A stretch of DNA of 64,000 bases from Nafulsella turpanensis ZLM-10 (GCF_000346615.1 NZ_ANNU01000013.1:80824-144823), one strand, 5' to 3'; numbered from the stretch's first letter, positions 34,666 to 43,269 are shown. Notes: generated from the letters alone by a model not told the origin. Program-made: numbers and translations.

Positions 34666-35732
34666 CTTTTGCTTACTCTGTGAGCAGAAAGGCCGGAAAA
34701 TGCTTCTCTCAACTCGTTCCAGTTATATACTTTCTTTTCAGCGGCTTCCACCTCCTTGGCGGCTGCGGTATTGGTAAAGGCAGTTAAGTTCATGCCCATT
34801 GGGCTGGGCAGGGAAGAGCTTTCTATAATAGTTATGGTAGCGGCATCGGTTAATATACCGGGCTGGTCGAAGCTGTTCAGCAGGTAGCTTTTTACTTCAG
34901 TTTCCGGCACACTTCCTTCTTCGGCAAAGTGGAGCATGCATTCAATGGCATCGAATTTATAGGCCTTTCCTTTTTTAGTCAGGATTTCGGCACCATATCG
35001 CTGGTCTACGATGGTCATCTGGCAGGAGTGGCAGTTTTCTTCGCCATATACAATGGGCTGTGGCTCTACAGAGCAGGAAGCCAGCAGGAATAGGCCTGCA
35101 ATGGCAGCGAAGCCAAGAGCATTTTTGCTGTGATTTTTTTCTCTTTTTTCAGCAGCAGCGGCATTTTGTTTTTGCTGCAGCAGGGCCGCAGCCAATCCAA
35201 CAAGGGTGGCAAGGGCAAGGAATAAACTTCCCCAGTTGGGCCAGGAGCTTGCATCGAAGTTCAGCAGCATTTTACTGCCAATCAGCGGTGGCTGATATAC
35301 CATACCGGGTATTTTAATGGGGGCATTAGGGTCAAGGTTGTGGCCGTAGTCGTATTCCCAGAGGTAGAAGTCATAAATTCCAAGGGCACCGAGTACCATT
35401 AAAGTAACTGTCCAGCCCCAGAAAGCAGCGGGTTTCTTAACCCAGGCAGCAATTAATCCGAAGGCAATCATGGCCATAACGATGTAGGGAAAGTACTGCA
35501 GCTCAGGAATGGATTCAGGTTCAATTTTCTGCATGCCAATGTAGTGGTTCAGGATATTGACATTTTGCAGCGTATAGGGCGTATCGCCGGTCATTTGGTT
35601 AATCCAGATGTACATATTAATGCCATCGGGATACTGAGGAGCAAAGAGGGTGATTTTCCAGAGAGGGAAAAAGAACACGCCGATTAGCAAAAGAGCGGCA
35701 GTGAACATTAATACTTGTGGTAAATTTTTCAT
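34662..35732 (-). CDS. nosL: NosL copper chaperone fused to an N-terminal membrane domain
   Basis: A 356-residue protein from the ATG at 35732 (MKNLPQVLMFTAALLLIGVF). Residues 1 to about 200 contain four membrane helices with an inserted periplasmic segment. A fifth hydrophobic segment leads to a lipobox-like FLLASCSVEPQP. The C-terminal 130 residues are NosL: GEENCHSCQMTIVDQRYGAE and KAYKFDAIECMLHF, with the Cys/Met copper-binding residues. Ordinary NosL is a lipoprotein of about 180 residues, so this is a fusion or read-through of two modules. It delivers copper to apo-NosZ. Confidence 0.88.
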   Translation of the reverse strand: MKNLPQVLMFTAALLLIGVFFFPLWKITLFAPQYPDGINMYIWINQMTGDTPYTLQNVNILNHYIGMQKIEPESIPELQYFPYIVMAMIAFGLIAAWVKKPAAFWGWTVTLMVLGALGIYDFYLWEYDYGHNLDPNAPIKIPGMVYQPPLIGSKMLLNFDASSWPNWGSLFLALATLVGLAAALLQQKQNAAAAEKREKNHSKNALGFAAIAGLFLLASCSVEPQPIVYGEENCHSCQMTIVDQRYGAEILTKKGKAYKFDAIECMLHFAEEGSVPETEVKSYLLNSFDQPGILTDAATITIIESSSLPSPMGMNLTAFTNTAAAKEVEAAEKKVYNWNELREAFSGLSAHRVSKR

Positions 35733-35832
35733 CTGATGTATTTGTTTATAAGTCAGATGGAATATCCTGTAGCTATCTTGGTCCAAAAGGATCCGTTTCC
35801 GTCAGGATATTTCATGGCTTAGATGGTTAAAG

Positions 35833-35870
35833 AAAAAGGGCCTGCCCTCCACAGGCCCTTTTTACTGTTT
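35833..35870 (-). terminator. Intrinsic terminator between nosZ and nosL
   Basis: The perfect 12-bp stem AAAAAGGGCCTG / CAGGCCCTTTTT (35833-35844 with 35852-35863) lies 15 bp after the nosZ stop. No separate promoter was seen before nosL, so the downstream nos genes probably depend on partial read-through, giving more nosZ than accessory mRNA. Confidence 0.85.
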
Positions 35871-35878
35871 TATATTTA

Positions 35879-37852
35879 TTACAGAGCTACGTTACCGGTT
35901 CCCCATTTCATTTCAGGATTAGAACCTTTAGGAGATACTCTTGCATACCCCTGCATTTCCTGGTGAAGTGCAGAACAAAAGTCGGTGCAGTAGAAAGGAT
36001 ACACACCCGGCTTTTTAGGTTCCCATACCAGCGTTCTGGTCTGGCCTGGCATTATCAGCAACTCTGCTGTATTCATACCCAGTACTGCAAATCCATGTGG
36101 TAAATCCCAGTCCTGCTCAACGTTGGTTACGTGGAAGTAAACCTTGTCTCCTACTTTAATACCTTCGAGGTTGTCAGGTGCAAAGTGGCTGCGGATGGAG
36201 GTCATATATACGTGTACCTCGTTTCCTTTACGCTCCATTCTGGCATCTTTCTCCATCTTGGTTACGTGAGGGTGCTGGTTATGCTCAAGGCTGAAGGTTT
36301 TCTTGGATTTCGGCTTCAGGATTTCAGCAGGCATGGCCTGTGCATAGTGTGGCTCACCGATAGTTGGGAAGTCAAGCAGCAGTTCAATCTTATCGCCGGA
36401 TATATCGTACAGCTGGGCAGACTGTGTTAACTCAGGGCCGGTTGGCAGGTAGCGGTCTTTTGTAATCTTGTTCAGGGCTACCATGTACTTGCCCCAAGGT
36501 CTCTTCGAGTCACCACCAGGAATCATTAAGTGGCCAATTGAATAGAAGGTGGGTGTTCTGTCAAGAATTTCCTTGGTTTCCACATTCCACTTCACGATTT
36601 CAGAAGAGATGAAGAAGGAAGAGTAAGCATTACCTTTACCGTCAAACTCAGTATGCAAAGGTCCAAGGCCTGGCTGTTTTACCACGCCATCGAGTACAGA
36701 TTCGAACTTGAGTACAGGAACTCCACCAATTTCGCCTTCGAACTCTTTGTTCTCAATGGCTTTCAGCATTTTAGAGAAAGAGTGCACAGTTAAGTCGGCA
36801 GAAAGCTTACCGTTACCTACAATGTACTCACCGGTCGGGTCAACGTCCACACCGTGTGGTGATTTAGGCGTTGGCAGGTAGTACATCAGGCCTGGGAGTT
36901 CGGTTGGGTCGAGGGCAATTACCCCATTTCTTTCGAAAGACTCCGCCATCTGTTTTTCTTCGTTGTAGATGTTGTGGAGATATTTGGCCGCCAGCTCTTT
37001 GCCTTTGCCCTGCTTCAGGTATTCTTCGGCTTTTTTCCAGTTAACTGCTACAATAAAGTCTTTATCATTTTTAGAAGAGTTAATCTCCTTAAGGGTTCCG
37101 GCCTGCTCAGTATTGTAAGAGGTAAAGAACACCCAGCCATGCGATTTGCCTTTGCCAGCATGTGCAAGGTCATAGTCATAACCTGGTACTAAAATCTGGA
37201 ATCGGATATCCATCTGGCCACTTTCCTTATCTACACCAATAAAAGAAAGTGTGCCTGTGAATTCTTCTTTTACATCCCCCAGCGATACATCTTCGTTAGG
37301 TAGCGGAATACTGAAACGGGTACCGGCTACAATGTACTCAGAGTTTTCGGTGGTAAAAGGAGAACAGTGGTTACCACTGGTATTAGGGATTTCAATAATC
37401 TCAGCGGTTTCAAAAGTAGTCAGGTCAATACGGGCAATACGAGGAGTATTGTTTCCATTGATGAATAACCACTTACCATCTGGCTGACCATCGGTTTGTG
37501 AAAATTCAGGGTGGTGAGCATCGTCCCATGGCACATATCCATAAGAAGTTTTAAGCATGTCTTTGGTTTCTTCATTGTAGCCGTAGCCTTTTTCAGGGTC
37601 CTGAGAGAACACAGGAATTACCCTAAACAAACGACCGGAAGGAAGACCATACACACTTACCTGTCCGCTAAAACCGCCAGACATGAAGGCATAATACTCA
37701 TCGTGCTCGCCGGGAGCAACATACACTTTAGAAGCAACATCACCTCCTAGGAGACTGGCTTCTTTTACCTCAGCATCTTTAGGTCCGCAGGCAGCCAGGC
37801 CGGCTAAGCCTAAAAGGAAGAGGGCACTCGATTTCAGGATATTCGTTTTCAT
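35879..37852 (-). CDS. nosZ: Nitrous oxide reductase NosZ (clade II-like, lipoprotein)
   Basis: A 657-residue periplasmic enzyme reducing N2O to N2. The signal ends in a lipobox (LGLAGLAACGPKD), so export is Sec-type and the protein is likely membrane-anchored. That fits clade II NosZ, whereas clade I uses Tat. Residues DDAHHPEFSQTDG (near 113) and later isolated histidines belong to the CuZ propeller. The C-terminal cupredoxin domain has the CuA ligands in CTDFCSALHQEM plus DLPHGFAVLGMN. It is cotranscribed with a cytochrome c 34 bp upstream from the tandem-site promoter at 38423-38489. Confidence 0.96.
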   Translation of the reverse strand: MKTNILKSSALFLLGLAGLAACGPKDAEVKEASLLGGDVASKVYVAPGEHDEYYAFMSGGFSGQVSVYGLPSGRLFRVIPVFSQDPEKGYGYNEETKDMLKTSYGYVPWDDAHHPEFSQTDGQPDGKWLFINGNNTPRIARIDLTTFETAEIIEIPNTSGNHCSPFTTENSEYIVAGTRFSIPLPNEDVSLGDVKEEFTGTLSFIGVDKESGQMDIRFQILVPGYDYDLAHAGKGKSHGWVFFTSYNTEQAGTLKEINSSKNDKDFIVAVNWKKAEEYLKQGKGKELAAKYLHNIYNEEKQMAESFERNGVIALDPTELPGLMYYLPTPKSPHGVDVDPTGEYIVGNGKLSADLTVHSFSKMLKAIENKEFEGEIGGVPVLKFESVLDGVVKQPGLGPLHTEFDGKGNAYSSFFISSEIVKWNVETKEILDRTPTFYSIGHLMIPGGDSKRPWGKYMVALNKITKDRYLPTGPELTQSAQLYDISGDKIELLLDFPTIGEPHYAQAMPAEILKPKSKKTFSLEHNQHPHVTKMEKDARMERKGNEVHVYMTSIRSHFAPDNLEGIKVGDKVYFHVTNVEQDWDLPHGFAVLGMNTAELLIMPGQTRTLVWEPKKPGVYPFYCTDFCSALHQEMQGYARVSPKGSNPEMKWGTGNVAL

Positions 37853-37886
37853 GGTTCAGTATATACTCAATAAGTTATTAGAGTCA

Positions 37887-38378
37887 TTAGTTAAGGGTGC
37901 GGAAGTACTCCAGTACCTTGCGAGCTTCATCCTCTGTCAGGTTCTGGTTGGCCATTGGAGCCATATATTCCGCGAGAAGTTGTTTGGCGATAGGGTCTTC
38001 CTTCACCATTTGCTCAGGATTCAGAATCATGTTCATAATCCATTCAGCAGTGCGACGCTCTGTTACGCCTTTAAGTGCAGGGCCGATATAACGTTCTTCA
38101 ATTTTGTGGCAGGCAGAGCATTTGCTTTCGAAAATGGTTTTGCCTTCACCCACCATGGCTTCGTCAATCGCAGCAAGGTGCACTTCAGTTACCGGGCCTA
38201 TGCCTTTGTTTTGCATTGGGTCAGTAGGAGCAGCGGCTTTGGCAACAGCTGCGGGAGCTGCAGCTTCCTGTTCAACAGCAGCTTCTTCGCTGCCACCTCC
38301 GCAGGAAGCCATAAACATTCCCATTACACCGACCAGTAGGAGCATCATCAGGTAGCTTTTATTTTTCAGAATCTTCAT
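37887..38378 (-). CDS. Monoheme cytochrome c lipoprotein, probable NosZ electron donor
   Basis: A 163-residue protein from the ATG at 38378. The lipobox MASC is followed by Gly-Gly-Gly, an Ala/Glu-rich linker, then a class I cytochrome c domain: CSACHKIEERYIGPALKGV and the Met region YMAPMANQN. It is paralogous to the cytochrome at 11454-11975. Being the first gene of the nosZ transcription unit, it is the probable electron donor to CuA of NosZ. A clade II nos cluster with its own c-type cytochromes is a known arrangement. Confidence 0.92.
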   Translation of the reverse strand: MKILKNKSYLMMLLLVGVMGMFMASCGGGSEEAAVEQEAAAPAAVAKAAAPTDPMQNKGIGPVTEVHLAAIDEAMVGEGKTIFESKCSACHKIEERYIGPALKGVTERRTAEWIMNMILNPEQMVKEDPIAKQLLAEYMAPMANQNLTEDEARKVLEYFRTLN

Positions 38379-38422
38379 TTTACTTGAGTTTTTGAGGTTT
38401 GGTTTTTGTTTTTCTGATACCC

Positions 38423-38489
38423 CAAAAGTAGAGTACAAACTGAGGGTGAAATATGACTGGGGTCATACCAAACAGATGATTGTTATCAT
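38423..38489 (-). promoter_or_regulatory. Crp/Fnr-type tandem-site promoter of cytochrome c-nosZ
   Basis: Two perfect palindromes, ATGATTGTTATCAT-type (plus 38476-38489) and ATGACTGGGGTCAT (38453-38466), are spaced 23 bp. The proximal one is 22 bp from a perfect -7 box TACTTTTG (plus CAAAAGTA, 38423-38430). The start codon is 45 bp further on at 38378. This is the clearest example of the shared promoter architecture. Confidence 0.82.
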
Positions 38490-38551
38490 GATTTCCGGAA
38501 AACCGACAATATTTCTCCAGGCTATGTCTGATGAATACTTCACACGCATTT

Positions 38552-38645
38552 TTTGTCATTCCGACGATAGGAGGAATCTTTCTTATTAAGATGCCTCAGT
38601 GGATTATCAGCCTTGGAAAGATGCCTCCTTAGGTCGGCATGACAT
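38552..38645. repeat. Short inverted-repeat element, GTCATTCC family
   Basis: TGTCATTCCGACGATAGGAG at the left and GCCTCCTTAGGTCGGCATGACA-like sequence at the right are near-complementary ends of a 90-bp palindromic element with inner GGAATCTTTC / GGAAAGATGC arms. Confidence 0.6.
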
Positions 38646-38659
38646 CTAATTTTGATTCA

Positions 38660-38845
38660 TCAGACACAGCCTGGAACAATATTTACTATTTGGCTGGCAA
38701 TTTCTTTTCTCTCCTCCATTACTTTCTCTCTTTGTAGCTCAGCTGAAATTTCCGCTGCATTTATAAACTTTCCTTCTCCTGGCAGCTCAGCCTGCTTCGA
38801 AGCAGTACTTTTAATAGTAGTCTTATATTTTCCGCTAGTCTTCAT
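38660..38845 (-). CDS. Small charged protein of unknown function, second of a coupled pair
   Basis: A 61-residue ORF (MKTSGKYKTTIKSTASKQ... to IVPGCV), rich in Lys and Glu, with a helix-forming middle (AEISAELQREKVMEERKE). I do not recognise it. Its ATG overlaps the TGA of the preceding 33-codon ORF by ATGA, a classic coupling arrangement, and the pair is preceded by a perfect -7 box with a half palindrome at the regulon spacing. These features make it more likely real than a chance ORF, but confidence is moderate. Confidence 0.45.
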   Translation of the reverse strand: MKTSGKYKTTIKSTASKQAELPGEGKFINAAEISAELQREKVMEERKEIASQIVNIVPGCV

Positions 38846-38943
38846 TTTACACTTCGGTTTTTCAGGTCTCTCATTCTGCGGAAGGTTCCCTCCTTTCTTA
38901 TACCGGCCAGTTTCTTCTGCCTGGCAATAAACTCTTCCTTCAT
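38842..38943 (-). CDS. Very small basic peptide ORF, first of a coupled pair
   Basis: A 33-codon ORF starting MKEEFIARQKKLAGIRKEG and ending KNRSVK, strongly basic and probably helical. Its stop overlaps the next start (ATGA). It begins about 30 nt from the predicted transcription start of the promoter at 38980-39045. Function unknown. It could be a small regulator, a leader peptide, or one member of a two-gene module. Confidence 0.4.
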   Translation of the reverse strand: MKEEFIARQKKLAGIRKEGTFRRMRDLKNRSVK

Positions 38944-38979
38944 CCGCTATAACTCTCTGCTAAATAACGATTTAACTAT

Positions 38980-39045
38980 CAAAAGTATAGGGAAGCCGGG
39001 CGGGTAAACAGGTAAATAATCAGCCTCCGGCATGATTCTAATCAT
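38980..39045 (-). promoter_or_regulatory. Crp/Fnr-type promoter for the small ORF pair
   Basis: On the minus strand, the perfect palindrome (plus ATGATTCTAATCAT, 39032-39045) is followed 22 bp later by a half-site CTGAT within 39010-39023, then 22 bp to a perfect TACTTTTG box (plus 38980-38987). It shares the distal palindrome with the divergent promoter of the 39115 gene. Confidence 0.55.
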
Positions 39046-39075
39046 AAATTTACCCCTGCAGGCCACCTACCTTCG
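39032..39075 (+). promoter_or_regulatory. Crp/Fnr-type promoter for the 39-kb metal-related pair
   Basis: ATGATTCTAATCAT (39032-39045), a 22-bp spacer, then TACCTTCG (39068-39075), one mismatch from TAnnTTTG. The start codon is at 39115, so the leader is about 35 nt. Confidence 0.72.
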
Positions 39076-39114
39076 CAGTATCAGAAGTCCGGAGTTTGGA
39101 GCTGAAAGCAGAAA

Positions 39115-39537
39115 ATGGAAAGATTGCAAACAGGGAGGTATATAAAAGGAATGGCAGCCCTGCTGCTCATTAGCAGCTTGTTTTTGCATGCCTCCTGCCG
39201 GCTGGGAGTGCTGGCCTGGTTTTACCTCAACCGCAGCTATATTGCAGCCGAGCTTTGCATTAACCGTTTCGAACCAGCCTCCGACTGTGCCGGAAGCTGC
39301 CAGCTCGACAATACATTAGCTCAACTCGACCATGAGCAGGAAAGCCTTCCGGACTACCTGCTGCAGGTACAGGAAATACTTCTTTATTACCGCGACAGCA
39401 CCTCCTTTACGCTCACAAGATATCCGCAGCCGGGAACTCCCCGGCAATATTCGTGTGCTTCGATAATGATGGATAATAGAAATAGTGAGGACATTTTTAA
39501 GCCACCGCGGCTATCAGCATTTTCCCTCTTGGCCTGA
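39115..39537 (+). CDS. Exported or membrane-anchored Cys-motif protein
   Basis: A 140-residue protein with an N-terminal hydrophobic helix (GMAALLLISSLFLHASC). Then comes a segment I associate with a common Bacteroidota family placed beside metal and TonB-linked outer-membrane genes: AELCINRFEPASDCAGSCQL, with the Cys-x10-Cys-x3-Cys spacing. No enzyme motif is visible. It is 47 bp before the Met/His-rich outer-membrane protein and shares its regulated promoter. A copper-related periplasmic role is inferred from the cysteines and the neighbour. Confidence 0.65.
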   Translation: MERLQTGRYIKGMAALLLISSLFLHASCRLGVLAWFYLNRSYIAAELCINRFEPASDCAGSCQLDNTLAQLDHEQESLPDYLLQVQEILLYYRDSTSFTLTRYPQPGTPRQYSCASIMMDNRNSEDIFKPPRLSAFSLLA

Positions 39538-39583
39538 GCACAGGCTCCTTACTTATTTCCATTTATCCCTTATCATATTAATC

Positions 39584-40606
39584 ATGAAAAATTTAATTGC
39601 CACTATAGTATGTTTCCTCCTGCTCCTTCCGGCCATCAGCATGGCCCAGCAGGAAGTGTGCCTGCATTCCGATGCAGGAAGTATTACTCCCGCCGGTGTA
39701 ATGGGTAGTCATACCCACCACAAAGGTTCCTGGATGTTCTCCTACCAGTTTATGCAGATGCACATGCAGGGGAATCTTTCCGGTGCCGATGTCATTGAGT
39801 CCGGCTACATTCTTGACCATTACATGATGGCCCCTCAAAGCATGGATATGCAAATGCACATGCTCGGTGCCATGAACGCCATTAGCGATAAACTCACCCT
39901 TATGGGCATGCTCCCCTACCTGCGTAACCAGATGCAGATGGTGGACCGCATGGGCATGACTTCAGCCATGCACAGCAGCCAGTTGGGAGATATCAGCCTG
40001 AGTGCCCTCTACAGCCTCCGCAAAACGCACCAAAGCAGCCTGCAGCTCAACGTAGGATTAGGTTTCCCTACCGGCAGTATCGATGAAAGTGCCAGCATTC
40101 AACACGGCCATATGCATCATGAGATGGAAATGTGCCTGCCCTACCTGATGCAAACCGGCTCCGGCACCCTCAGCCTGCTACCTGCCCTGACTTATATGGG
40201 AGTTAAAAAAACGTTCTCCTATGGACTACAGGCTTCCGGCAAACTACCATTGGGAGATAATAAGCGGGATTACCGTCCGGGCACCCAACTCACCCTCAAC
40301 AGCTGGGCAGGTTTTCAGCAAAATAAATGGCTGGGCTATTCCTTAAGGCTGGAAGCCATGGAAGGTCTGAAGCTCCGGGGGCAGAATGCGGAACTCGACC
40401 CTATGATGTCGCCTGCGGCAGATGCAATGAACTCCGGTGGCCGCAAGCTCAGCACCTACCTGGGAGCTGCCCTTAAGATTCCAAAAGGAAGCCTGAAAGG
40501 CAACCGGCTGGCATTAGAGTATGGAATCCCTCTTTACCAGCAGGTAAACGGTATACAAATGCAGGACCGCGGCAGCCTCATTGCCAGCTGGCAGTACAGC
40601 TTTTAA
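39584..40606 (+). CDS. Met/His-rich outer-membrane beta-barrel protein
   Basis: A 340-residue protein from the ATG at 39584 with a Sec signal (FLLLLPAISMAQQ). It is unusually rich in Met and His early on: MGSHTHHKGSWMFSYQFMQM, HYMMAPQSMDMQMHMLGAMN and later QHGHMHHEMEMCLPYLMQ. The C-terminal half has amphipathic strands ending in WQYSF, a typical outer-membrane barrel end. The overall shape matches the phenol-degradation-type (MetA-like) transporter barrels. Methionine and histidine clusters suggest copper binding, so copper passage or sequestration for NosZ and cbb3 is a reasonable inference. Confidence 0.7.
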   Translation: MKNLIATIVCFLLLLPAISMAQQEVCLHSDAGSITPAGVMGSHTHHKGSWMFSYQFMQMHMQGNLSGADVIESGYILDHYMMAPQSMDMQMHMLGAMNAISDKLTLMGMLPYLRNQMQMVDRMGMTSAMHSSQLGDISLSALYSLRKTHQSSLQLNVGLGFPTGSIDESASIQHGHMHHEMEMCLPYLMQTGSGTLSLLPALTYMGVKKTFSYGLQASGKLPLGDNKRDYRPGTQLTLNSWAGFQQNKWLGYSLRLEAMEGLKLRGQNAELDPMMSPAADAMNSGGRKLSTYLGAALKIPKGSLKGNRLALEYGIPLYQQVNGIQMQDRGSLIASWQYSF

Positions 40607-40612
40607 TTTTCA

Positions 40613-40655
40613 GAACCGGTAGCGGGCTTCACTCCTGCTACCGGTTCCTTGTTTA
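40613..40655 (+). terminator. Intrinsic terminator after the outer-membrane protein gene
   Basis: The stem GAACCGGTAGCGGG / CCTGCTACCGGTTC (40613-40626 with 40634-40647) is followed by a T-rich run, 7 bp after the stop. Confidence 0.85.
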
Positions 40656-40674
40656 ATAAACCCTCCTTGACGAA

Positions 40675-41628
40675 ATGATTACGACAGAAAAGAAGAAGAA
40701 CAGGTCAGCCCTGCAGCAGGAAATTAAAGAGCTTGCCCGGCAGAAAAATGCCCTCATTCTGGCCCACTACTACCAGTACCCCGAAATACAGGAAATTGCC
40801 GATTTTGTGGGCGACTCTCTCGACTTATCGCGGAAAGCAAAGGCAGCCGACAAGGAAATTATTGTGTTTGCAGGGGTGAAATTTATGGCCGAAACCGCCA
40901 AAATCCTGAACCCCAACCGTAAGGTACTCCTCCCCGACCTGGCCGCCGGCTGCTCCCTTGCTGATAACTGTCCGCCCGATAAGTTCGCCGAATTTGTAGC
41001 TGCCCATCCCGGCCATACCGTAGTCACCTACATCAACTGCTCGGCAGAAATTAAAGCAATGAGCGACATTATCTGCACCTCTTCCAATGCTGTTAATATC
41101 GTTGCAAGTCTTCCTGCCGATAAGCCCATCATATTTGCCCCCGATGCCAACCTTGGCCGCTACGTCATGAAGCAGACCGGCGGCCAGCTGGTGCTCTGGA
41201 ACGGGGCCTGCGTGGTGCACGAAGCTTTCTCCATCGAAAAACTGGTGAAGCTCATGACCGACCACCCTACCGCCAGGCTGGTGGCTCACCCCGAGTCAGA
41301 AACCCACATCCTGGATATTGCGGATTTTGTAGGCTCCACCCGCAAAATGATTGACTTCATTAAATCCGGTAAAAACGATACTTACATTGTAGCAACTGAA
41401 GCGGGTATTTTACACCAGATGCAGCTGGAAGCCCCCGGAAAAACCCTGCTGGCGGCCCCATCACATGAAGACAACAGCTGTGCCTGCAGCGAATGTGCCT
41501 TTATGAAAGTGAATACCCTGGAGAAGCTGTACCGTAGCCTCCTGAATGAAACACCGGCCATTGAGCTTAGCCCTGAGCTGATAAAAAAAGCTGTTTTACC
41601 ACTTGAAAAAATGCTTCAGTTCACATGA
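40675..41628 (+). CDS. nadA: Quinolinate synthase NadA
   Basis: A 317-residue [4Fe-4S] enzyme condensing iminoaspartate with dihydroxyacetone phosphate to quinolinate, the second step of NAD synthesis. Motifs [56 protein letters not shown] and the C-terminal [10 protein letters not shown] carry the three cluster cysteines. The stop overlaps the nadB start by 4 nt. Confidence 0.96.
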   Translation: MITTEKKKNRSALQQEIKELARQKNALILAHYYQYPEIQEIADFVGDSLDLSRKAKAADKEIIVFAGVKFMAETAKILNPNRKVLLPDLAAGCSLADNCPPDKFAEFVAAHPGHTVVTYINCSAEIKAMSDIICTSSNAVNIVASLPADKPIIFAPDANLGRYVMKQTGGQLVLWNGACVVHEAFSIEKLVKLMTDHPTARLVAHPESETHILDIADFVGSTRKMIDFIKSGKNDTYIVATEAGILHQMQLEAPGKTLLAAPSHEDNSCACSECAFMKVNTLEKLYRSLLNETPAIELSPELIKKAVLPLEKMLQFT

Positions 41629-43190
41629 AAAGCCTGCAAACCGATGTACTCATTGTAGGCTCCGGACTGGCAGGCAGCCTGCTTGCCCTGGAGCTCGCTG
41701 ACAAAAGACCCGAGCTAAACATCCTCCTGCTGAATAAAAAGGAAAAACAGCAAAGTTCTTCCTTTTTAGCACAGGGTGGCATTGCCGCCGCACTGCCCGG
41801 TACAGACGACAGCATTAAGCAGCACCTGCTCGATACCATGGAAGTAGGGGACTGGCACAACAACAAAGCAGTTGCCGCCTATATTATTTCGCAGGCCCCT
41901 AAAGCTATCCAGACTCTTGAACATTGGGGAGTCCGTTTCGACCAGCAGCCGGATGGCACGCCTGCCCTTGCACTCGAAGGCGGCCACAGCACCCATCGCG
42001 TACTGCACTACAAAGATAGCACCGGAAGGCATATTGTAGAAAAGCTGCACCTGGCCCTGCAGCAGTACCCTTCTGTTTCCCTGATGGAAGATGTGCAGGT
42101 GCTGGAGCTACTGCAGGAAAAAGTGGGGCAGCCTGTCTCGGGTGCTCTGGCCTGGGATGAGCGACAACAGGAGCCAGTACAGCTAAAAGCAGGAGTAGTA
42201 GTATTAGCCACAGGCGGACTGGGCAGCTTATTTTCCTACTCCACCAATCCGGCCACAGCCAGCGGCGAAGGTATCTACCTGGCAGCCAGAGCCGGTTCCA
42301 GAGTAAAGGATTTGGCCTTTATCCAGTTTCACCCCACGGCTCTCTGGCAGCCCTCCGGCAGCAGGCTTCCACTCATTTCCGAAGCCGTTCGGGGAGCAGG
42401 TGCTGTGCTGAAAAATGAAAAAGGCATCCGTTTTATGGAAGGCCGGCACCCGCTACGCGACCTGGCTCCCCGCGATGTCGTAGCCCGGAACATTGAGAAG
42501 GAAATCTCCCGCCAGCAGAATCCTTATGTATACCTGGATGCTACCCGGCTTGCAAATGCTGAATGGAAGCAACATTTTCCCGGCATCTTCGACCTTTGCA
42601 GGCAGGCGGGAATTGACCCTCGCTACGATTTTATTCCCGTAGTACCGGCTGCTCATTATTCCTGCGGCGGCGTGGCCACCTCTGTAAAAGGAGAAACAGG
42701 GGTAGATGGCCTTTTTGTGATTGGCGAATCGGCCTGTACCGGATTGCATGGTGCCAACCGACTGGCTTCTAACAGCCTGCTGGAAGCTACGGTAATGGCC
42801 ATTGAACTGGGGCAACTGCTTGCGGCAAGCCATGTCCCTGCAGACAGAAAAAGGGAGCCATTCACCATAGAACCGGCTCATTTTAGCGATAAAGAAACTG
42901 AAGAGAAGGAAGCCCGCCTGATGGAACAGCTCAGGAGCCTCCTGCAAACCCATTGCGGCATCCTAAAAACCACCGAAAGGCTGCTGAATGCACAGGAACA
43001 GCTGCGGGAATGGAAGGACATTGTACACCTCCGGCTCCCCCAGAACAGCCTCTCAGCCATACGCCTTAACATGGCCATCCAGGTAGCCCGCCTGCTGATA
43101 GCTTCTTCACTGGACCAGACAGAGAACCGGGGCGTATTCTTTAACCATGACTTCGAAAAAGAAGCTGCTCCTTCCCTACTTCCAGCCTAA
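41625..43190 (+). CDS. nadB: L-aspartate oxidase NadB
   Basis: A 521-residue flavoprotein oxidising L-aspartate to iminoaspartate for NadA. The FAD-binding start [61 protein letters not shown] and [20 protein letters not shown] with [20 protein letters not shown] (quoted in pieces) are diagnostic of NadB over fumarate reductase. It can use oxygen or fumarate as acceptor, so it works under both oxic and anoxic conditions. It is translationally coupled to nadA. Confidence 0.96.
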   Translation: MKSLQTDVLIVGSGLAGSLLALELADKRPELNILLLNKKEKQQSSSFLAQGGIAAALPGTDDSIKQHLLDTMEVGDWHNNKAVAAYIISQAPKAIQTLEHWGVRFDQQPDGTPALALEGGHSTHRVLHYKDSTGRHIVEKLHLALQQYPSVSLMEDVQVLELLQEKVGQPVSGALAWDERQQEPVQLKAGVVVLATGGLGSLFSYSTNPATASGEGIYLAARAGSRVKDLAFIQFHPTALWQPSGSRLPLISEAVRGAGAVLKNEKGIRFMEGRHPLRDLAPRDVVARNIEKEISRQQNPYVYLDATRLANAEWKQHFPGIFDLCRQAGIDPRYDFIPVVPAAHYSCGGVATSVKGETGVDGLFVIGESACTGLHGANRLASNSLLEATVMAIELGQLLAASHVPADRKREPFTIEPAHFSDKETEEKEARLMEQLRSLLQTHCGILKTTERLLNAQEQLREWKDIVHLRLPQNSLSAIRLNMAIQVARLLIASSLDQTENRGVFFNHDFEKEAAPSLLPA

Positions 43191-43211
43191 AAATCCAAGA
43201 CATTAGAACGT

Positions 43212-43251
43212 AAAAAAGCCGCCCCTCCTAAGCAGGACTGGCGGCTTTTAC
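43212..43251. terminator. Bidirectional terminator between nadB and nrdJ
   Basis: The stem AAAAGCCGCC / GGCGGCTTTT (43214-43223 with 43240-43249), with A-rich and T-rich flanks, serves the two convergent genes. Confidence 0.85.
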
Positions 43252-43269
43252 TTTATCAATCCATTTTAG

